Under the pieces are notes generated by a model, which saw nothing but the letters and a program-made list of their open reading frames with translations, was not told the origin of the DNA and searched no databases. Positions 21,580-33,959 of a stretch of DNA of 64,000 nt are shown in pieces. The position numbers were made by a program, and so were the translations under genes. This DNA comes from Cymodocea nodosa. Its lineage: Eukaryota; Streptophyta; Magnoliopsida; Alismatales; Cymodoceaceae. The stretch is from positions 20,437,501-20,501,500 of the forward strand of contig JAZBRI010000003.1 in the NCBI GenBank assembly GCA_036874045.1. Reading direction: 5' to 3'. Numbering within the stretch: position 1 is the stretch's first letter; every line of letters begins with the position of its first letter.

Positions 21580-23141
21580 AATGCTTAAACTCCACATAAA
21601 AAGATAAATATTATTGATGACGTTGTTCACCTCATAGATATTATATACTTATTATAAATATCTAAAGTAATATCTAAACTACTACTTAAGATACTATGTA
21701 TTTATTGTAAAATCATAGTAGTATCTTATTGATTTTAAGTAGTTTATCAATTTTAATGGTTTTTACGATTTTAAGTGGAAATGTAAATGAAAAACATTAA
21801 ATACTTCTGACATTCTAAAATTTTGATTAAATGTTTTCTTTGAATCAAGGAAAATGCATATGATCATGCATAAATTTGACTTAATTGATTAAACTTGTAG
21901 AATAAGTTATATGTAACTCATTTTAAACTGTTAATCAAAATTATAAGCTTATTGAAACTTATTCATATTTTCAATACAATCATAGAAGTAAAAATTGTAT
22001 GAGATTTGTGTTTTATTGCATCTGTATTAATGGAATACATATATATTGTGCTTAAAATGAAAAGTTCTTACAAAGTGAAAATCTTTGAGAGTTTATTGAT
22101 CAGTTTGATCACGAGCCTTTTGTACTTGAGCAGATAGGTATGTAAGGATTGTTGTCTTGAAAAAGGATTCTTTAAATCTGGCAACCTAAGGTCCTGATCA
22201 GATCTGGGATTGTTGACTAAAAGCTCATTACATAGGTACATTAGAAAGCTCTTGTATGATTCAAGCTTTTCAAACTAACTTTTAAAGAAAATTATCAATA
22301 TTTACTGTTTTGAAAAGAAAAAGTTGTTTCATTAATTATAGATATCTTCGAATCACATATAGTTTCTACCAATATGACTACTGATTTATTGAATCAACAT
22401 TAGTACTTTTCAAAACGTTTATTTGAGATACATTCTTTTATTCTCCTTGAATTAATCACATTAAGTTCAAAGTTGTGTTTTGATTCATATACAGTAGGAA
22501 TTGATTCTGGAAATCATTTTTGATGATGTGAGGATAATGAAAGTCTCCGAAAAGAAAATTTAAAAGTATAGTTATACTTAACATCTATTGTCACTACATG
22601 TATATTTTGTATGTTGATTGAATATATTTGAAGTATATTTGTAGGGGGAGGATTAACAATGTCGAAAACAAATTAATATAATTTAGAATACAAATCTTAG
22701 TTAATTTGAATTAATGTCCTCTTAAAATCTTGATGAAATAATTTAAAAAGACAAATAAACTATTTTAGATTCAAAGGACAAAATGTTCAAATAGTTTACA
22801 ATGTTCTCAAGATAATGTTAAGTTTAGCATGTGTGTTGTTTTCAGAATGTTTCAGTTGGAAGCATCCGAAAATTGTTTAGTGTACTAACTAGACGTTATG
22901 TTAGATAAGGTAACGTGTAAAAAAGCCTCTAGACAATGTTTTACTCGTTAGGTTAGTTAACTCAATGAGTTATACTTGAATATTTCGGGTACCTTGATTG
23001 AATAAACTTTATTCAATATTTATTTAATTTCTAAACCCGACTTCTCTTCACGTTAAGTTATACGCCTAAAAACCCTATTTAAACACTTATTACACGGGCA
23101 CTTAGGTTATTTGTAAACTTTGTCAAGAAAATCTTTCCCGC
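21580..23141. other. Noncoding block between Copia pol and its extra ORF, partly shared with Athila
   Basis: No gene. From about 21840 to 22650 it matches the 3' noncoding region of Athila element 1 (about 13590-14400), including GTTTGATCACGAGCC and GGTATGTAAGGATT, with indels. It is followed by GTAGGGGGAG (22641-22650), a purine tract. The last part holds GTTAGGTTAGTTAACTC words. Confidence 0.75.
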
Positions 23142-25429
23142 TTGTTGCTGTTACAACCTACGACGATGGTCTCCAAGTTCTACAAAGGTCGTGGCAGAGG
23201 AAAAGGCAAAAGTAGAGGAGATGCAAAAGGAAAAGAAATAGAGAATGATGAAGTTCCACGTACTTGGTTCAAGAAAATATTTCGAGTGGACAAAAGGTTA
23301 GCAAAAATTTATAGTGAATATTTCTTTCCTGAAGGTATAGTAAATGAAGTTAGACTAGAACTCCAAAATACTGATGCTAGTATTACATACATGGGTATTC
23401 GTAGTAAATTTGATAGAGAATACAGAATGAAATTTGCTGAGATTGCATTTTTGGAATAGTATGCAAAATATTTGGAAAAATGTTTAGGTTCATCAAATAG
23501 AACTCCTCAAACTCCTATAAACGGTACAAGACTACATGCATTTGAGGAAGAGCATGAATCAGCTATCCCTACTCCTTTATATTCAAAACAAGTAGAATCA
23601 GATATTGCTGTAGACAAAACAAAAGTTTACAGTCTTTGAAAGGCTGTTGCAATAGAAAGTGCCTTAGAAGAATTAATGTAGAAAACTTTTATGGAGCAAT
23701 TTGAAAAGAAAACAGCAATACTTGAAAAGGAGAAAAAGAAATGTTATAGAAGAAGGAAAGTCAGAAAAATTATGTCTAAGGAAATAAAGTCTATTGAAAA
23801 AGGAAAATCAGACGAAAATTTATTTCCAAAGGACAATGTATGTCTAGACATTGTACCTTATTGTGCATCTGATAAACTCATCAGTTCCGAACACACTGAA
23901 ACTGATGAAGATAATGAGACTTTATTTTCCCTTGCTAGAAAGCTTGAGAAGAAATACAAGTCAAATATGTGCTCAAGTTTTTCTATTAGTACAAGTCCTG
24001 ATGATGCAGAAATTAACAAATTAAAGCATCAAGCACCTGACATTGAACAAGTTATTGCAGATATAATTGACAATGTTGAAGTAGTAACTAGTTCACAGGC
24101 TGAATTGTTTGGAGTAGCAGATATTGAAAATGTTAAGACTCTAGAAGAGTTAAAAGTTAACCAGCCTTTTATAGAATCTATAGAAGCAGAGTTTGAGAAT
24201 TCACAACATGAATCAATGGAATTATCTGTTGAACAAAATGAACAATTACAGACAAATACACCAGCTGTAGAATTTATGGAAAAATTAAACTCTGAACATT
24301 CTATAAAGACTGAACAGATGAATGTTGAGCATATTGACAATGTTCCTAACACTGTTGAAGCTGAAGAATCAAGCTTACTTGAGCAGCTTCAAGATAATAT
24401 TTTGGAAGAGCAACAACATGACATTCATTTTGAAGAAGAGGTTCCTGAAGATAAATTAAACTCTGAATCACGGCTTCAGGTATCACCTTCTTTGTATACA
24501 ATATTAAAAATTCAAGGTAATGTAATTCATTTCAGATTTGAAGAAGCATTGCGGAAATACAATAATCTGATTACATGTCAGATTCTACATGCTCATCCAA
24601 TAAAATTCAGAAATTTGATGGAAATAAGAGATCGTTTGAGTTTCAAGGCCTCATTAAATTCTTGCTAGTAGGAACGAAATGGAAGCAATACACAGAGCTT
24701 ATTGCAGCTTTTTATAGCAATCTGGTCAAGAATGGAAATTTTCTGAAAACTCAAATAAATGAACAGGAGTTTATATTCTCTCTTGAGTTAATTTTTGAAG
24801 TTTTAGGATTAAAGAATGAAGGTGTTGTTGTTACCAACAGATTTGACATGATAATACAACTGGAATGGAACATTCAGTCTTTATCAAAAATTCCAGATGT
24901 ATATTCTGAAATGAGATTAATGGAAAATCTGAATGTAGAGGCAAGGTTTATTGCAAATATATTGCATGCAAATTTATTTCAGAGAGTTGGACATAATTTG
25001 GAAGTCAGCAGAAGCTATTTATATGCAACTTATGGCCTGCTGAATAGAATTCAAATAAATTGGTTTGATGTTTTTATGTCTCAACTACAACATATGAGTT
25101 CAAAGTTATTTTATAGTGATGCTGTATGTAGAATCCTTGCAAGCTAATTGACTTTATCCGACTGGCCCTCTGAAACTAAAGGCATGAGAGCATTTAGTGT
25201 CAAAGATTTGCAAAAATTCCAAGCTATGCATAAACCTCAATGACAACAACAACAACCTGATACAGACCATATACAACAACAACAACAAAGTTATTCAGTT
25301 CAAGTAGAATAGCAAACTCAGCTACCTCCTGACTTAGATGTAGTGTTTAACGACATCAGAAATGATATTAGGCATCTAGGAGATAAAATATGTAATGCTA
25401 TAAGTGATATACTTAGGAGGGGTCGATAA
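23142..25429 (+). pseudogene. Extra ORF of the Copia element, related to the Athila extra ORF
   Basis: The N-terminus is basic (MVSKFYKGRGRGKGKSRG), followed by a region with WFKKIFRVDKRLAKIYSEYF, then a long Glu-rich acidic stretch (about 23830-24480). The C-terminal domain (about 24590-25200) has FEFQGLIKFL, IFEVLGLKNEGV (GLKNEG from 24806), RFIANILHANLF, NRIQINWFDVFMSQL and SKLFYSDA. These line up in order with FEFQGLL, GLKNEGI, HLVANILIKN, KIQINW and KKLFYGG of the Gypsy ORF at 6953-9212. A Gln-rich tail follows. Function unknown; some Sireviruses have an env-like ORF here, but no membrane span is evident. Fossil, several interruptions. Confidence 0.75.
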
Positions 25430-25849
25430 CTGTTTTTGTTTGTTTCTGAATACAAAATGTAATGTTTGTATTACTTGTTTGATTCATTGAATAATACATT
25501 TTTTTGTAAATGTGTTCAATTATTATTCTTGTTTACAGAAATCGTTGTAGTAATTCTCTTATATATGTATATATATTCTCTGTAATTATCTTTTTGATTA
25601 ATGACAAAAAGGGGGAGAAATATTATAAAAAGATGATTATGATCTTAATGGCATATATATATTATAAAAGGAGATGCTATTTAAATGGTTATTGTAATCT
25701 GACAGATGATAATTAGAAAATTGATACTTATATAATTATTGACATTGGAGAGTTTTAGTTCTCAAAGGTAAAATTTACACAAACAATAGAAATAAGCTTA
25801 AGTCATAATTGATTTAATATGGTTTTGTCATCATCAAAAAGGGGGAGAT
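25430..25849 (+). other. 3' noncoding region of the Copia element with two purine tracts
   Basis: CAAAAAGGGGGAGAAA at about 25605-25620 and AAAAAGGGGGAGAT at 25836-25849; the second abuts the LTR. Repeated purine tracts of this form are a known Sirevirus mark. Confidence 0.85.
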
Positions 25850-27605
25850 TGTTGAGTATTTTTGTTTTGATGATGTGTGCTGAATGAAAATAATCATATT
25901 TGCTCAATTACTATTGCTTGTGAAAAGAAATTAAAATCATCAATTAATACAGAAAAAGCTTACTGATATAAATACTTGTCTGTATTGGATCTGAAGTTAA
26001 TAACTAGTTGTTTCGTTGCATTAATTTCTCATTTAGCTAAACGTTAAATTAACGTGTGTTTTTATTGAAAAGCATGATATGTTTTAAAGTTATATCTTCT
26101 GTATCATGAATAGTGCACGTTTAGACAACTCGTTAAGTTAGAGTTTTGTTTGTATAGAGGTCACGTGAGAACTCGTTAAGTTAGAGGCTTAAAGGTTAAA
26201 ATAGGTCACGTGATAACTCGTTAAGTTAGTGAGTAAAAGAAGAGACGAACTCGTTAAGTTAGTGTTATACATGTGGTGAAATTATAAGTTACGAATGTTG
26301 TATTGTATCACGTGAGGTGCACATGTTTAACTTGTTAAGTTAACATAACTAAACGCGTTGAGTTGCTATATTGAACACTAAGGCAATGCGTTAGGTTAGC
26401 GTTATAAACTTAAGTTGTTACTTTTGCACGTGGTAAAATTCTTATTATAAAAACATTTGTTTATTACTGAATCGGTGAGTTAAAGTTTTTCGGAGACTTA
26501 CAGTCATAACTATCCGAAAGGTAACTTAAGTCATGTTTTCAGGTCTTGGCACGTGTCTCACTAGTTTTATAATATAAAGAGTTTTTCGGTGACTTGCATC
26601 TGTAACTATCCAAAACTTAAACTGTTTTTGGTGAGTTATCGTTTAACCTTCCGAAAGAAAGGTTAAGCTGGTTCGTTGAATTAGCATAACACCACAGACT
26701 TAGTTCGTTGAGTTAGCTACAGTACTTGTCACGTGAAATGGCACATGAGGAACTTGTTAAGTTAGAAATGTTAAGTTATATATATATACTTGTGCTACTC
26801 GTTTAGTTAACATTAAAGTAACGACTTCTTATTACACTGATGAAAAATTTTTGGACGAGAAAGTTTATTTTGCAAGAAATTTTTCAGAGATCCAAGACTA
26901 ATGATTAAAGGAAATTTGAAATATAAACGTGGGTTGGAACGTGTGTGTTTCGATGAAGGAAAAAGAAAAGACGTGAAGAAGTGGAAAACTGGTAGTGATT
27001 AAATGTGGAGGATATGCATGTAATGAAGATACAGTATAAAAGGCATAGAGTTCTCGTTGATCAAACCATCCTTGCACACAAAACGAAAAATCTTTTCAAG
27101 GATCAAACCATTCCTACACACCAAAAGAAAAATCTTTTTCAAGGATCAAAAACACCTCTTCTGGCAAAATCTCTCAAGTGGAAGAAAATTCAGTGAAGCA
27201 TAAAAAGGTAAGATTTTCGTCACTAAAGATTTGAAGTATCAGAAGAAAGCAAATTCGGTGAAGCATAAAAAGACAAGATATTCATCACTGAAGAATTGCT
27301 GAAGAAGAAAGAAGAAGAAGAAGAAGAAAGATCTCAAACAAGGAGAAATGTTTTAAATTCCGCAAATTAGTTTTCTCTATTTGTAGTTATGAAATTGTAT
27401 AGATGAAACATGGTATCGAAATATAATTGCATCTTCAATTCCTGAGGAGAATTGAATTGTATATTGTAATTGAAACCTTGAATAAAAATGATTTTATGAA
27501 AACAATATCTCGACTTGTTTTTGAGTTTTAAAGTTTCAATTATATTTCAGAAAATATTAAAAATACACAATTCACCCCCCTCTTGTGTAGCCATACGATC
27601 CTACA
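25850..27605 (+). repeat. 3' LTR of the Copia element (type X, 1756 bp)
   Basis: TGTTGAGTATTTTTG to CGATCCTACA, directly after the purine tract. It has the TTCACCCCCCTC block near its 3' end. Many CTCGTTAAGTTA, CACGTG and AACTATCCGAAA words are inside. The solo LTR 30781-32360 is the same type. Confidence 0.9.
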
Positions 27606-28858
27606 AATTCACTCGTGGAATGAAGAAGAAATCACCATCATTGATATGAATGAAGGAAATTCAACTGATCATTTAAGAAGAAACAGTTATTATTGAAAGA
27701 AATATAAAAGAAGATGAGAAAGATGAAAAAAAAAGTGTGTGAGGTGGAGAACCGCGCTAACTACAGGAAGCGTCGAAAGTTCACTAATGCTCCACACCAC
27801 CACCAAAATCACTAACCATCGGAGGTCTATGAAGATACTTTCTAGATGTCGAGTCGATTTCAAGCCAAACACGATGACTGACAACCACTGTGAGGAGTGG
27901 TCGCGTCGTAGGAAGGAAAGCCATTTTCACCAAGCACCAACTCATATCTCAAGAGATCGTAAAGCTTCTAGCCTTGGTTTCGGGTTGATGCCAATATACT
28001 ATAGAGGAGATCAACTTATAAGTCTTGGTTCACGATTCTATAGGGAGAGGAGGCAAGACTGTAAGTGGTTAAGTTTTCAGTGGTGCAATCGCATCACATG
28101 TAGTAACGGAAGTTCTTATGATTGATAAAGATTTTTACATTTCACCTTTCGCTCATCTTCAGGAGCATATCAAAACAAAAATACCAAAAATAATTAATTA
28201 TTTGTGTTTACATTTAGCATTAAAGTGTTGTATTGTTTATTTTGTATTGTGATTAATGTTATCATTATAAGTAATGTGAATGTTTTATATTTGTTTGATT
28301 TAGAAAAGAGAAAATAGTTTTATTGTTTACTGAACTTGATTCGTATAGAATACTAAAAATCCTATTGGTTACTATTTGAAATATCTGAATATTATTATTT
28401 CTTAATGACAAATCTTAGATTAACTAACATTAAAGAGCTTAATTGATGTTATTTACATTCTGTGAAACCACCCAATGGTTGGTCGAATTCCTTAGTGAAT
28501 AACAATATTTAACTAGAAAGGTAGGCTTGTGGAGTTAACTTAAGTCTACAATGTTATTCTGTTGAGTTAACTATAACTCCACGAACTAAGTCTATTGAGT
28601 TAACTACAACTCAACGAAGTACTTAACTGAACACATATAAACTCCAATATAAAAATAAAAAAATAGTTCACAATTCTTACTCAATCTCTATGGTATCGAC
28701 TTGTACTTGTACACAAATACAATAGACTCTATGCACTTGTAGTAAAAATACAAATTGGACTTAATATCTAATTTGAGTAAAAAGTTGTTTGTTTACTTCT
28801 AAAAGAATTTATTAATACAAGCATAAAAACAAATCAAACAAGATTTTCACACTGAACA
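27606..28858 (+). repeat. 5' LTR of element 3 (LTR B, 3' part)
   Basis: Begins abruptly after the Copia 3' LTR and ends CTGAACA just before the primer site. Contains the TATAAAAG word (about 27702) and U5 hairpin words (28530-28620). Confidence 0.88.
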
Positions 28859-28865
28859 AGTTTTC

Positions 28866-28883
28866 TAGCGCCATTGCTAGGGA
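28866..28883 (+). other. Primer binding site of element 3
   Basis: TAGCGCCATTGCTAGGGA, 7 bases after the LTR end, a diverged form of the tRNA-Asp-type Athila site. Confidence 0.75.
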
Positions 28884-28965
28884 TTGAGAAGCTAAGCAAC
28901 TGTGAGTGCTATTTTGTTTTAATATTAGAGGGAGTGTTATGTGTTTTTATTATATAATTGAGAAT

Positions 28966-29870
28966 ATGGCATATGCTTATGCTCAAAGATTTTTGAAACC
29001 TATAGTTAGCATATGTGAATTCTGCAATTTGAAAGGTCATGCCATTTCTGATTGTTTTAAACTGAGACGATTGTAAATGGTTAGATCACATGAACAACAA
29101 ATGAATTATATTTAATATAATATAACTGAGTATGAGAATCCTATAGTTTACCCAACTAATGGTCAATTTAGAACAAGTAATATGTTGAGAGATAAGGAAG
29201 TTTGGGATAGGTATGATAGACTTAAGCATAGTTTAAAGTGAAATATGGACAAACTGGAACAATACATGTGTCAGCAACAAGAAGTCAACCAATTGAATTA
29301 TAGGGAAGAATATTCAAAACCTAAAATTGATATCACATATGAAACGGAAAAAATCATAATGAAAATTAATCAAAAATTGAATGCAATGAGACTAGATGAT
29401 CTTGAAAGAAAGCTAAAAGTACTTGATGAATTTACAAAGAAATTACAAGTTATGTAATAAGAAAACACAAATGAAAACTTTAATGTTACAGATTTGCATA
29501 AGTTGCAAGACATATAGACAAAAGAAAATACTAAAGAAATAGAATTTAAAGAATGTAAGTTAAAACTGAAAACAATTGAAGATCAGAATTATGAAATGAA
29601 ATACAAGAACATCATGAAAGTAAGGAAAATCTGGAAGATGTATGTATAACATTAAGATCTGAAATTGATATACCACCAAGAATTCAAAAAGAAAGTAATG
29701 TGAAGGTGGATAAGAACAAAATTCAAAATCATAATGAACATGTAATGACTGAAAACTTAGAAATCAATGAAGAAAAATTTGAATTTGAAAATGAGATTAA
29801 AAATGATCAAATGAATGAAATGAAAGAAAAAGAATCTTGTAAATCACAATAATTAGCAACCTATCTTGAA
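28966..29870 (+). pseudogene. Zinc-knuckle and linker region of element 3
   Basis: The CCHC knuckle CEFCNLKGHAISDC lies about 130 bases after the primer site, followed by the charged linker (EVNQLNYREEYSKPK, QKLNAMRLDDLERKLK) and the ITLRS word. As in elements 1 and 4, no gag capsid domain precedes it. Fossil, broken. Confidence 0.78.
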
Positions 29871-30775
29871 AGATTACAACAAACATTTCTTGAAAAATAA
29901 GAAAAAATTAGAGAAATTTTTGAAAAAGTACAAGTTAACATTCCTTTGTTAGACTTATTGTAGAAAATGCCACCTTGTGCTAAATTTCTTAAGGATTGGT
30001 GTACTAAGAAAAGAGAGTGAAAAGTTTTAAGGAAAGTATTTTTAGCTGAGCAAAGTAGTTCTTTGTTTCTGCCACAAATTCCTAAAAAGTTATCTGATCT
30101 AAGAATCCTTGTTATATCATGCACCATAGGAAATACTATCCTAGAAAGAACCTTAATAGACCTAGGTGCAGGTATAAATGTTATTCCTAGTGATATAGTT
30201 GCATCCTTAGAATTAAAAGGCTTAATCCTTATTAGGACTGTCATTCAATTAGTTGATAGAAGTATAAAATACCCTAGAGGAAAAATAGAAGATATCTTAA
30301 TTAAAATCAAAAACTTCATATATCCTATCGATATTGTGATATTGGATTTCCAACAAATTAAGTATCAGAATCATGATACATCTTTAATTTTGGGAAGACC
30401 ATTTTTAGCAACATCAGGGGCTGCTATAGATTGTAAAACTGGAGTGATGAAATTAGCATATGGTAATGAGGATACCCAATTAAACATTTTCAAACTAGAA
30501 AAGTTTGAGGAGTTAGAAATGTCCTTACATACTATAGACTTTTTAGAGGATGAAGGAGATACGCTAGATGATGTGATTCAAGAAGAATTAAATAGGCAAC
30601 TAGATTCTGAAACTTTAGAAGTAAGTGAAACCATAGATGTAGAAGGAGATCAAGAAGAGTTTAACATAGAAGATGAAAATGTTCAATTAAGAGCTCTAGC
30701 TTCTAATGGTCAACATTTAGATTTAAAACCTTTACCTCCTGAATTAACTTATATATTTTTGGAAGAAAAATGAAC
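29871..30775 (+). pseudogene. Protease region of element 3
   Basis: LPQIPKKLSDLRI, LIDLGAGINVIPSDIV (active site), LVDRSIKYPRGKIEDILIK, SLILGRPFLATSGA and the acidic tail EELEMSLHTIDFLEDEGD match element 1. A 236-codon stretch from 30063 is open. Fossil; a solo Copia LTR follows immediately. Confidence 0.88.
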
Positions 30776-30780
30776 ATGTC

Positions 30781-32360
30781 TGTAGGATCGTATGGCTACA
30801 CAAGAGGGGGGTGAATTGTGTTTTTCAACATTTTCGAATATAATTGAAACTTTAAAACTCAAAAACAAGTCGAGACACTATTTTCATAAAATCATTTTTA
30901 TTCAAGGTTTCAATTACAATATACAATTCAATTCTCCTTAGAAATTGTAGATGTAGTTATATATTGATACCATATTTCATCTATACAATTTCATAACTAT
31001 AAACAAAGAAAACTAATATGCAAAATTTAAAACATTTCTCCTTGTTTGAGATCTTTCTTCTTCTTCTTCTTTTTCTTCTTCAACAATTCTTCAGTGACGA
31101 ATATTTTGTCTTTCTCTGCTTCATCGAATTTGCTTTCTTTTGATACTTCAGATCTTCAGTGACATATATCTTACCCTTTTATGCTTCAATGAATTTTCTT
31201 CCACCTGAGAGCTTTTCCATGAAGAGGTGTTTTTGATCCTTGAAAAATTTTTTCTTTTGGTGTGCAAGGATAACTGATCAACGAGAATTCTATGCCTTTT
31301 ATATTGTATTTTCATTTCATACATATCCTCCATGTTTAATCACTACCAGTTTTCCACTTCTTCACTTCTTTTCTTTTTTCTTCATCGAAATACACACGTT
31401 CTGACCCATGTTTACATTTTGAATTTTCTTTAATCATTAATCCTGGATCTTTGAAAAATTTCCTACAAAATAAACTTTCTCTTCCAAAATTTTTCATCAA
31501 GTATAATAAGAAGTCGTTACTTTAATGTTAACTAAACGAGTAACACAAATAGATATAAAACTTAACGTTTCTAACTTAACGAGTTCCTCATGTGCCAACT
31601 CACGTGACAAGTACTGTAGCTAAATCAACGAACTAAGTCTGTGGTGTTACGCTAACTCAACGAACCATCTCCATGATATTACGATAACTCAACGAACCAT
31701 CTCCGTTGTGTTACAAATAACTCAACGAACCAATAATAAACAAATATTTTTATAATAAGAATTTTACCACGTGCAAAAGTAACAACTTAAGTTTTCAAAT
31801 GCTAACCTAATGCGTTGCCTTAGTGTTCAATATAGCAACTCAACACGTTTAGTTATGTTAACTTAATGAGTTAAACATGTGCACCTCATGTGATACAATA
31901 TAACATTCGTAACTTATAATTTCACCACGTGTATAATACTAACTTAATGAGTTCTTCTCTTCTTTTACTCACTAACTTAACGAGTTCTCACGTGACTTAT
32001 TTTAACCTTTAAGCCTTTAACTTAACGAGTTCTCACATGACCTCTGTACAAACAAAACTCTAACTTAACGAGTTGTCTAAACGTGCACTATTCATGATAT
32101 AGAAAATATAACTTTAAAACATATCATGTTTTTCAATAAAAACACATGTTAACTTAACGTTTAGTTAAATGAGAAATTAATGCAACGAAATGACTAGTTA
32201 TTAACTTAGTATAGTTTCAGATCCAATACAAACAATTATTTATATCAGTAAACTTTTTCTATATTAATTGATGATTTTAATTTCTTTTCACAAGCAATAG
32301 TAATTGAGCAAATATGATTATTTTCATTTAGCACACATCATCAAAACAAAATACTCAACA
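30781..32360 (-). mobile_element. Solo Copia LTR (type X), reverse, ATGTC target duplication
   Basis: Left end TGTAGGATCG and right end ACTCAACA are the complements of the type X LTR ends (27605 and 25850). ATGTC is duplicated at 30776-30780 and 32361-32365. The uninterrupted text in element 4 (about 49792-49805) reads straight through. At 1580 bp it is slightly shorter than the 25850-27605 copy. Confidence 0.92.
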
Positions 32361-32365
32361 ATGTC

Positions 32366-33850
32366 CAATCATTATTGCTTCAAATTTGAAAGAGCATCAA
32401 ATTTCTAAATTAAAAGATGTAGTAAAAACTTATAAAGAAGTAATAGGATGGACTATGATTGTTATAAAAGGGTTAAGTGCCACTTTATGTTGTCACCACA
32501 TATATTTAAAAGAGAATGCTAAACTAGTTAGAATTCTTGAAAGGAGATTAAATCCAAACCTTAAAGAAGTAGTCAGGAAGGAGATAGTGAAATGGTTAGA
32601 TAATGATATAATTTATCTGATTTTTGATAACTCATGGGTTAGTCTAATCCATGTACCTAAGAAACCAGAATTAACAGTTATTAGGAATGAAAGTCAGGAC
32701 TTGATATCTACTAGAATTCAATCATGCTGGAGAGTGTGTATAGACTATAGAAAGTTGAATGCTGTGACTAGGAAAGAATATAGAACATTTTCCCTTACCT
32801 TTTATAGATCAAATACTAGAGAAATTAGTTGGGCAAGGATATTTTTGTTTCCTAGATGGTTATTCAAGATATAAGCAAGTTCTAATAGCATTAGAGGATC
32901 AAGAGAAAATAACTTTCACATGTCCTAATGGAACTTATGCTTTTAAGAGGATGTCATTCAAATTATGTAATGCACCAACTACCTTTCAAAGGTGTATGCA
33001 AGGCATATTCACTAGAATGACTGAAGATTTTTTAGAAATATTTATGAATGATTTTACTGTATATGGAACTTCATATGAAATGTATTTAAACAATTTAGTC
33101 TAAGTATTAAAACGCTGTGTGGAAAAAAATTTGGTTCTAAATTGGGAAAAATGTCACTTCATGGTTAAACAAGGAATAGTCTTGAGACATGTTGTTTCAA
33201 AAAAAGGGTTAGAAGTAGATAAAGCTAAAATAGAAGTAATTTCTAATCTACCAGAACCTAAATCAGTAAAAGATATTAGATCATTTCTAGGACATGCTGG
33301 TTTTTATAAAAGATTTATTAAAAACTTTAGCAAGATAGCTAGACCTTTAACTAATCTATTAAAAGATGTTCTATTTAACTTTGATAAAAATTACAAGGAA
33401 GCATTTTTCAGACTTAAGACTAACTTAATTTTAACTCCTATAATTCAAGCACCTGATTGGAACCATCCATTTGAATTAATGTGCGATACTTCTGATTTTG
33501 CTATAGAAGTAGTGCTAGGACAAAAGATAGAAAAATCTCCTAAAGTAATTCATTATGTAAGCAAAACTTTAAATGATGCTCAAGTTAATTATACAACTAT
33601 TGAAAAAGAACTATTAGCTATTGTATTTACCTTAGAAAAGTTTAGATCATATTTGATTGGAGCTAAAGTGTTAGTATACATGGATCATTCATCTTTAAAA
33701 CACTTAATAGGAAAGAAAGAGACTAAACCTAGATTGATCTAGTGGATATTATTATTGCAAGAATTTGATCTAGAAATTAAAGATAAAAAAGGTTGTGAGA
33801 ATGTAGTAGTAGATTAGTTATCAAGATTACAAATAGAAAATTCAAATATT
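32366..33850 (+). pseudogene. RT and RNase H region of element 3
   Basis: Same words as element 1: CCHHIYLKENAK, RVCIDYRKLNAVTRK, then [56 protein letters not shown] and the RNase H words [20 protein letters not shown] and [21 protein letters not shown] 207-codon stretch from 33119 is open. Fossil, broken. Confidence 0.88.
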
Positions 33851-33959
33851 GAAATTAAGGATAATTTTCTTGATGAACAATTAATGACTTTAAACACGAT
33901 GCCTTGGTATGCAGACATAATTAATTACCTAGTTATTGGTTTAACACCTAAAGATTGGA

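Larger units (their letters stand above)
19986..27605 (+). mobile_element. Sirevirus-like Ty1/Copia fragment with 3' LTR
   Basis: Parts seen: end of gag, protease, end of RT, RNase H, a noncoding block, an extra ORF, two AAAAAGGGGGAG purine tracts and the 3' LTR (25850-27605). Multiple such tracts and an extra ORF after pol are known marks of Sireviruses. The 5' LTR, primer site and integrase are not seen. Broken, several interruptions. Age cannot be read because the partner LTR is absent. Confidence 0.85.

Noticed and set aside
27739-28125. Forward 128-codon frame in LTR B
   Set aside because: Lies in the LTR leader; not kept open in the other LTR B copies seen here.
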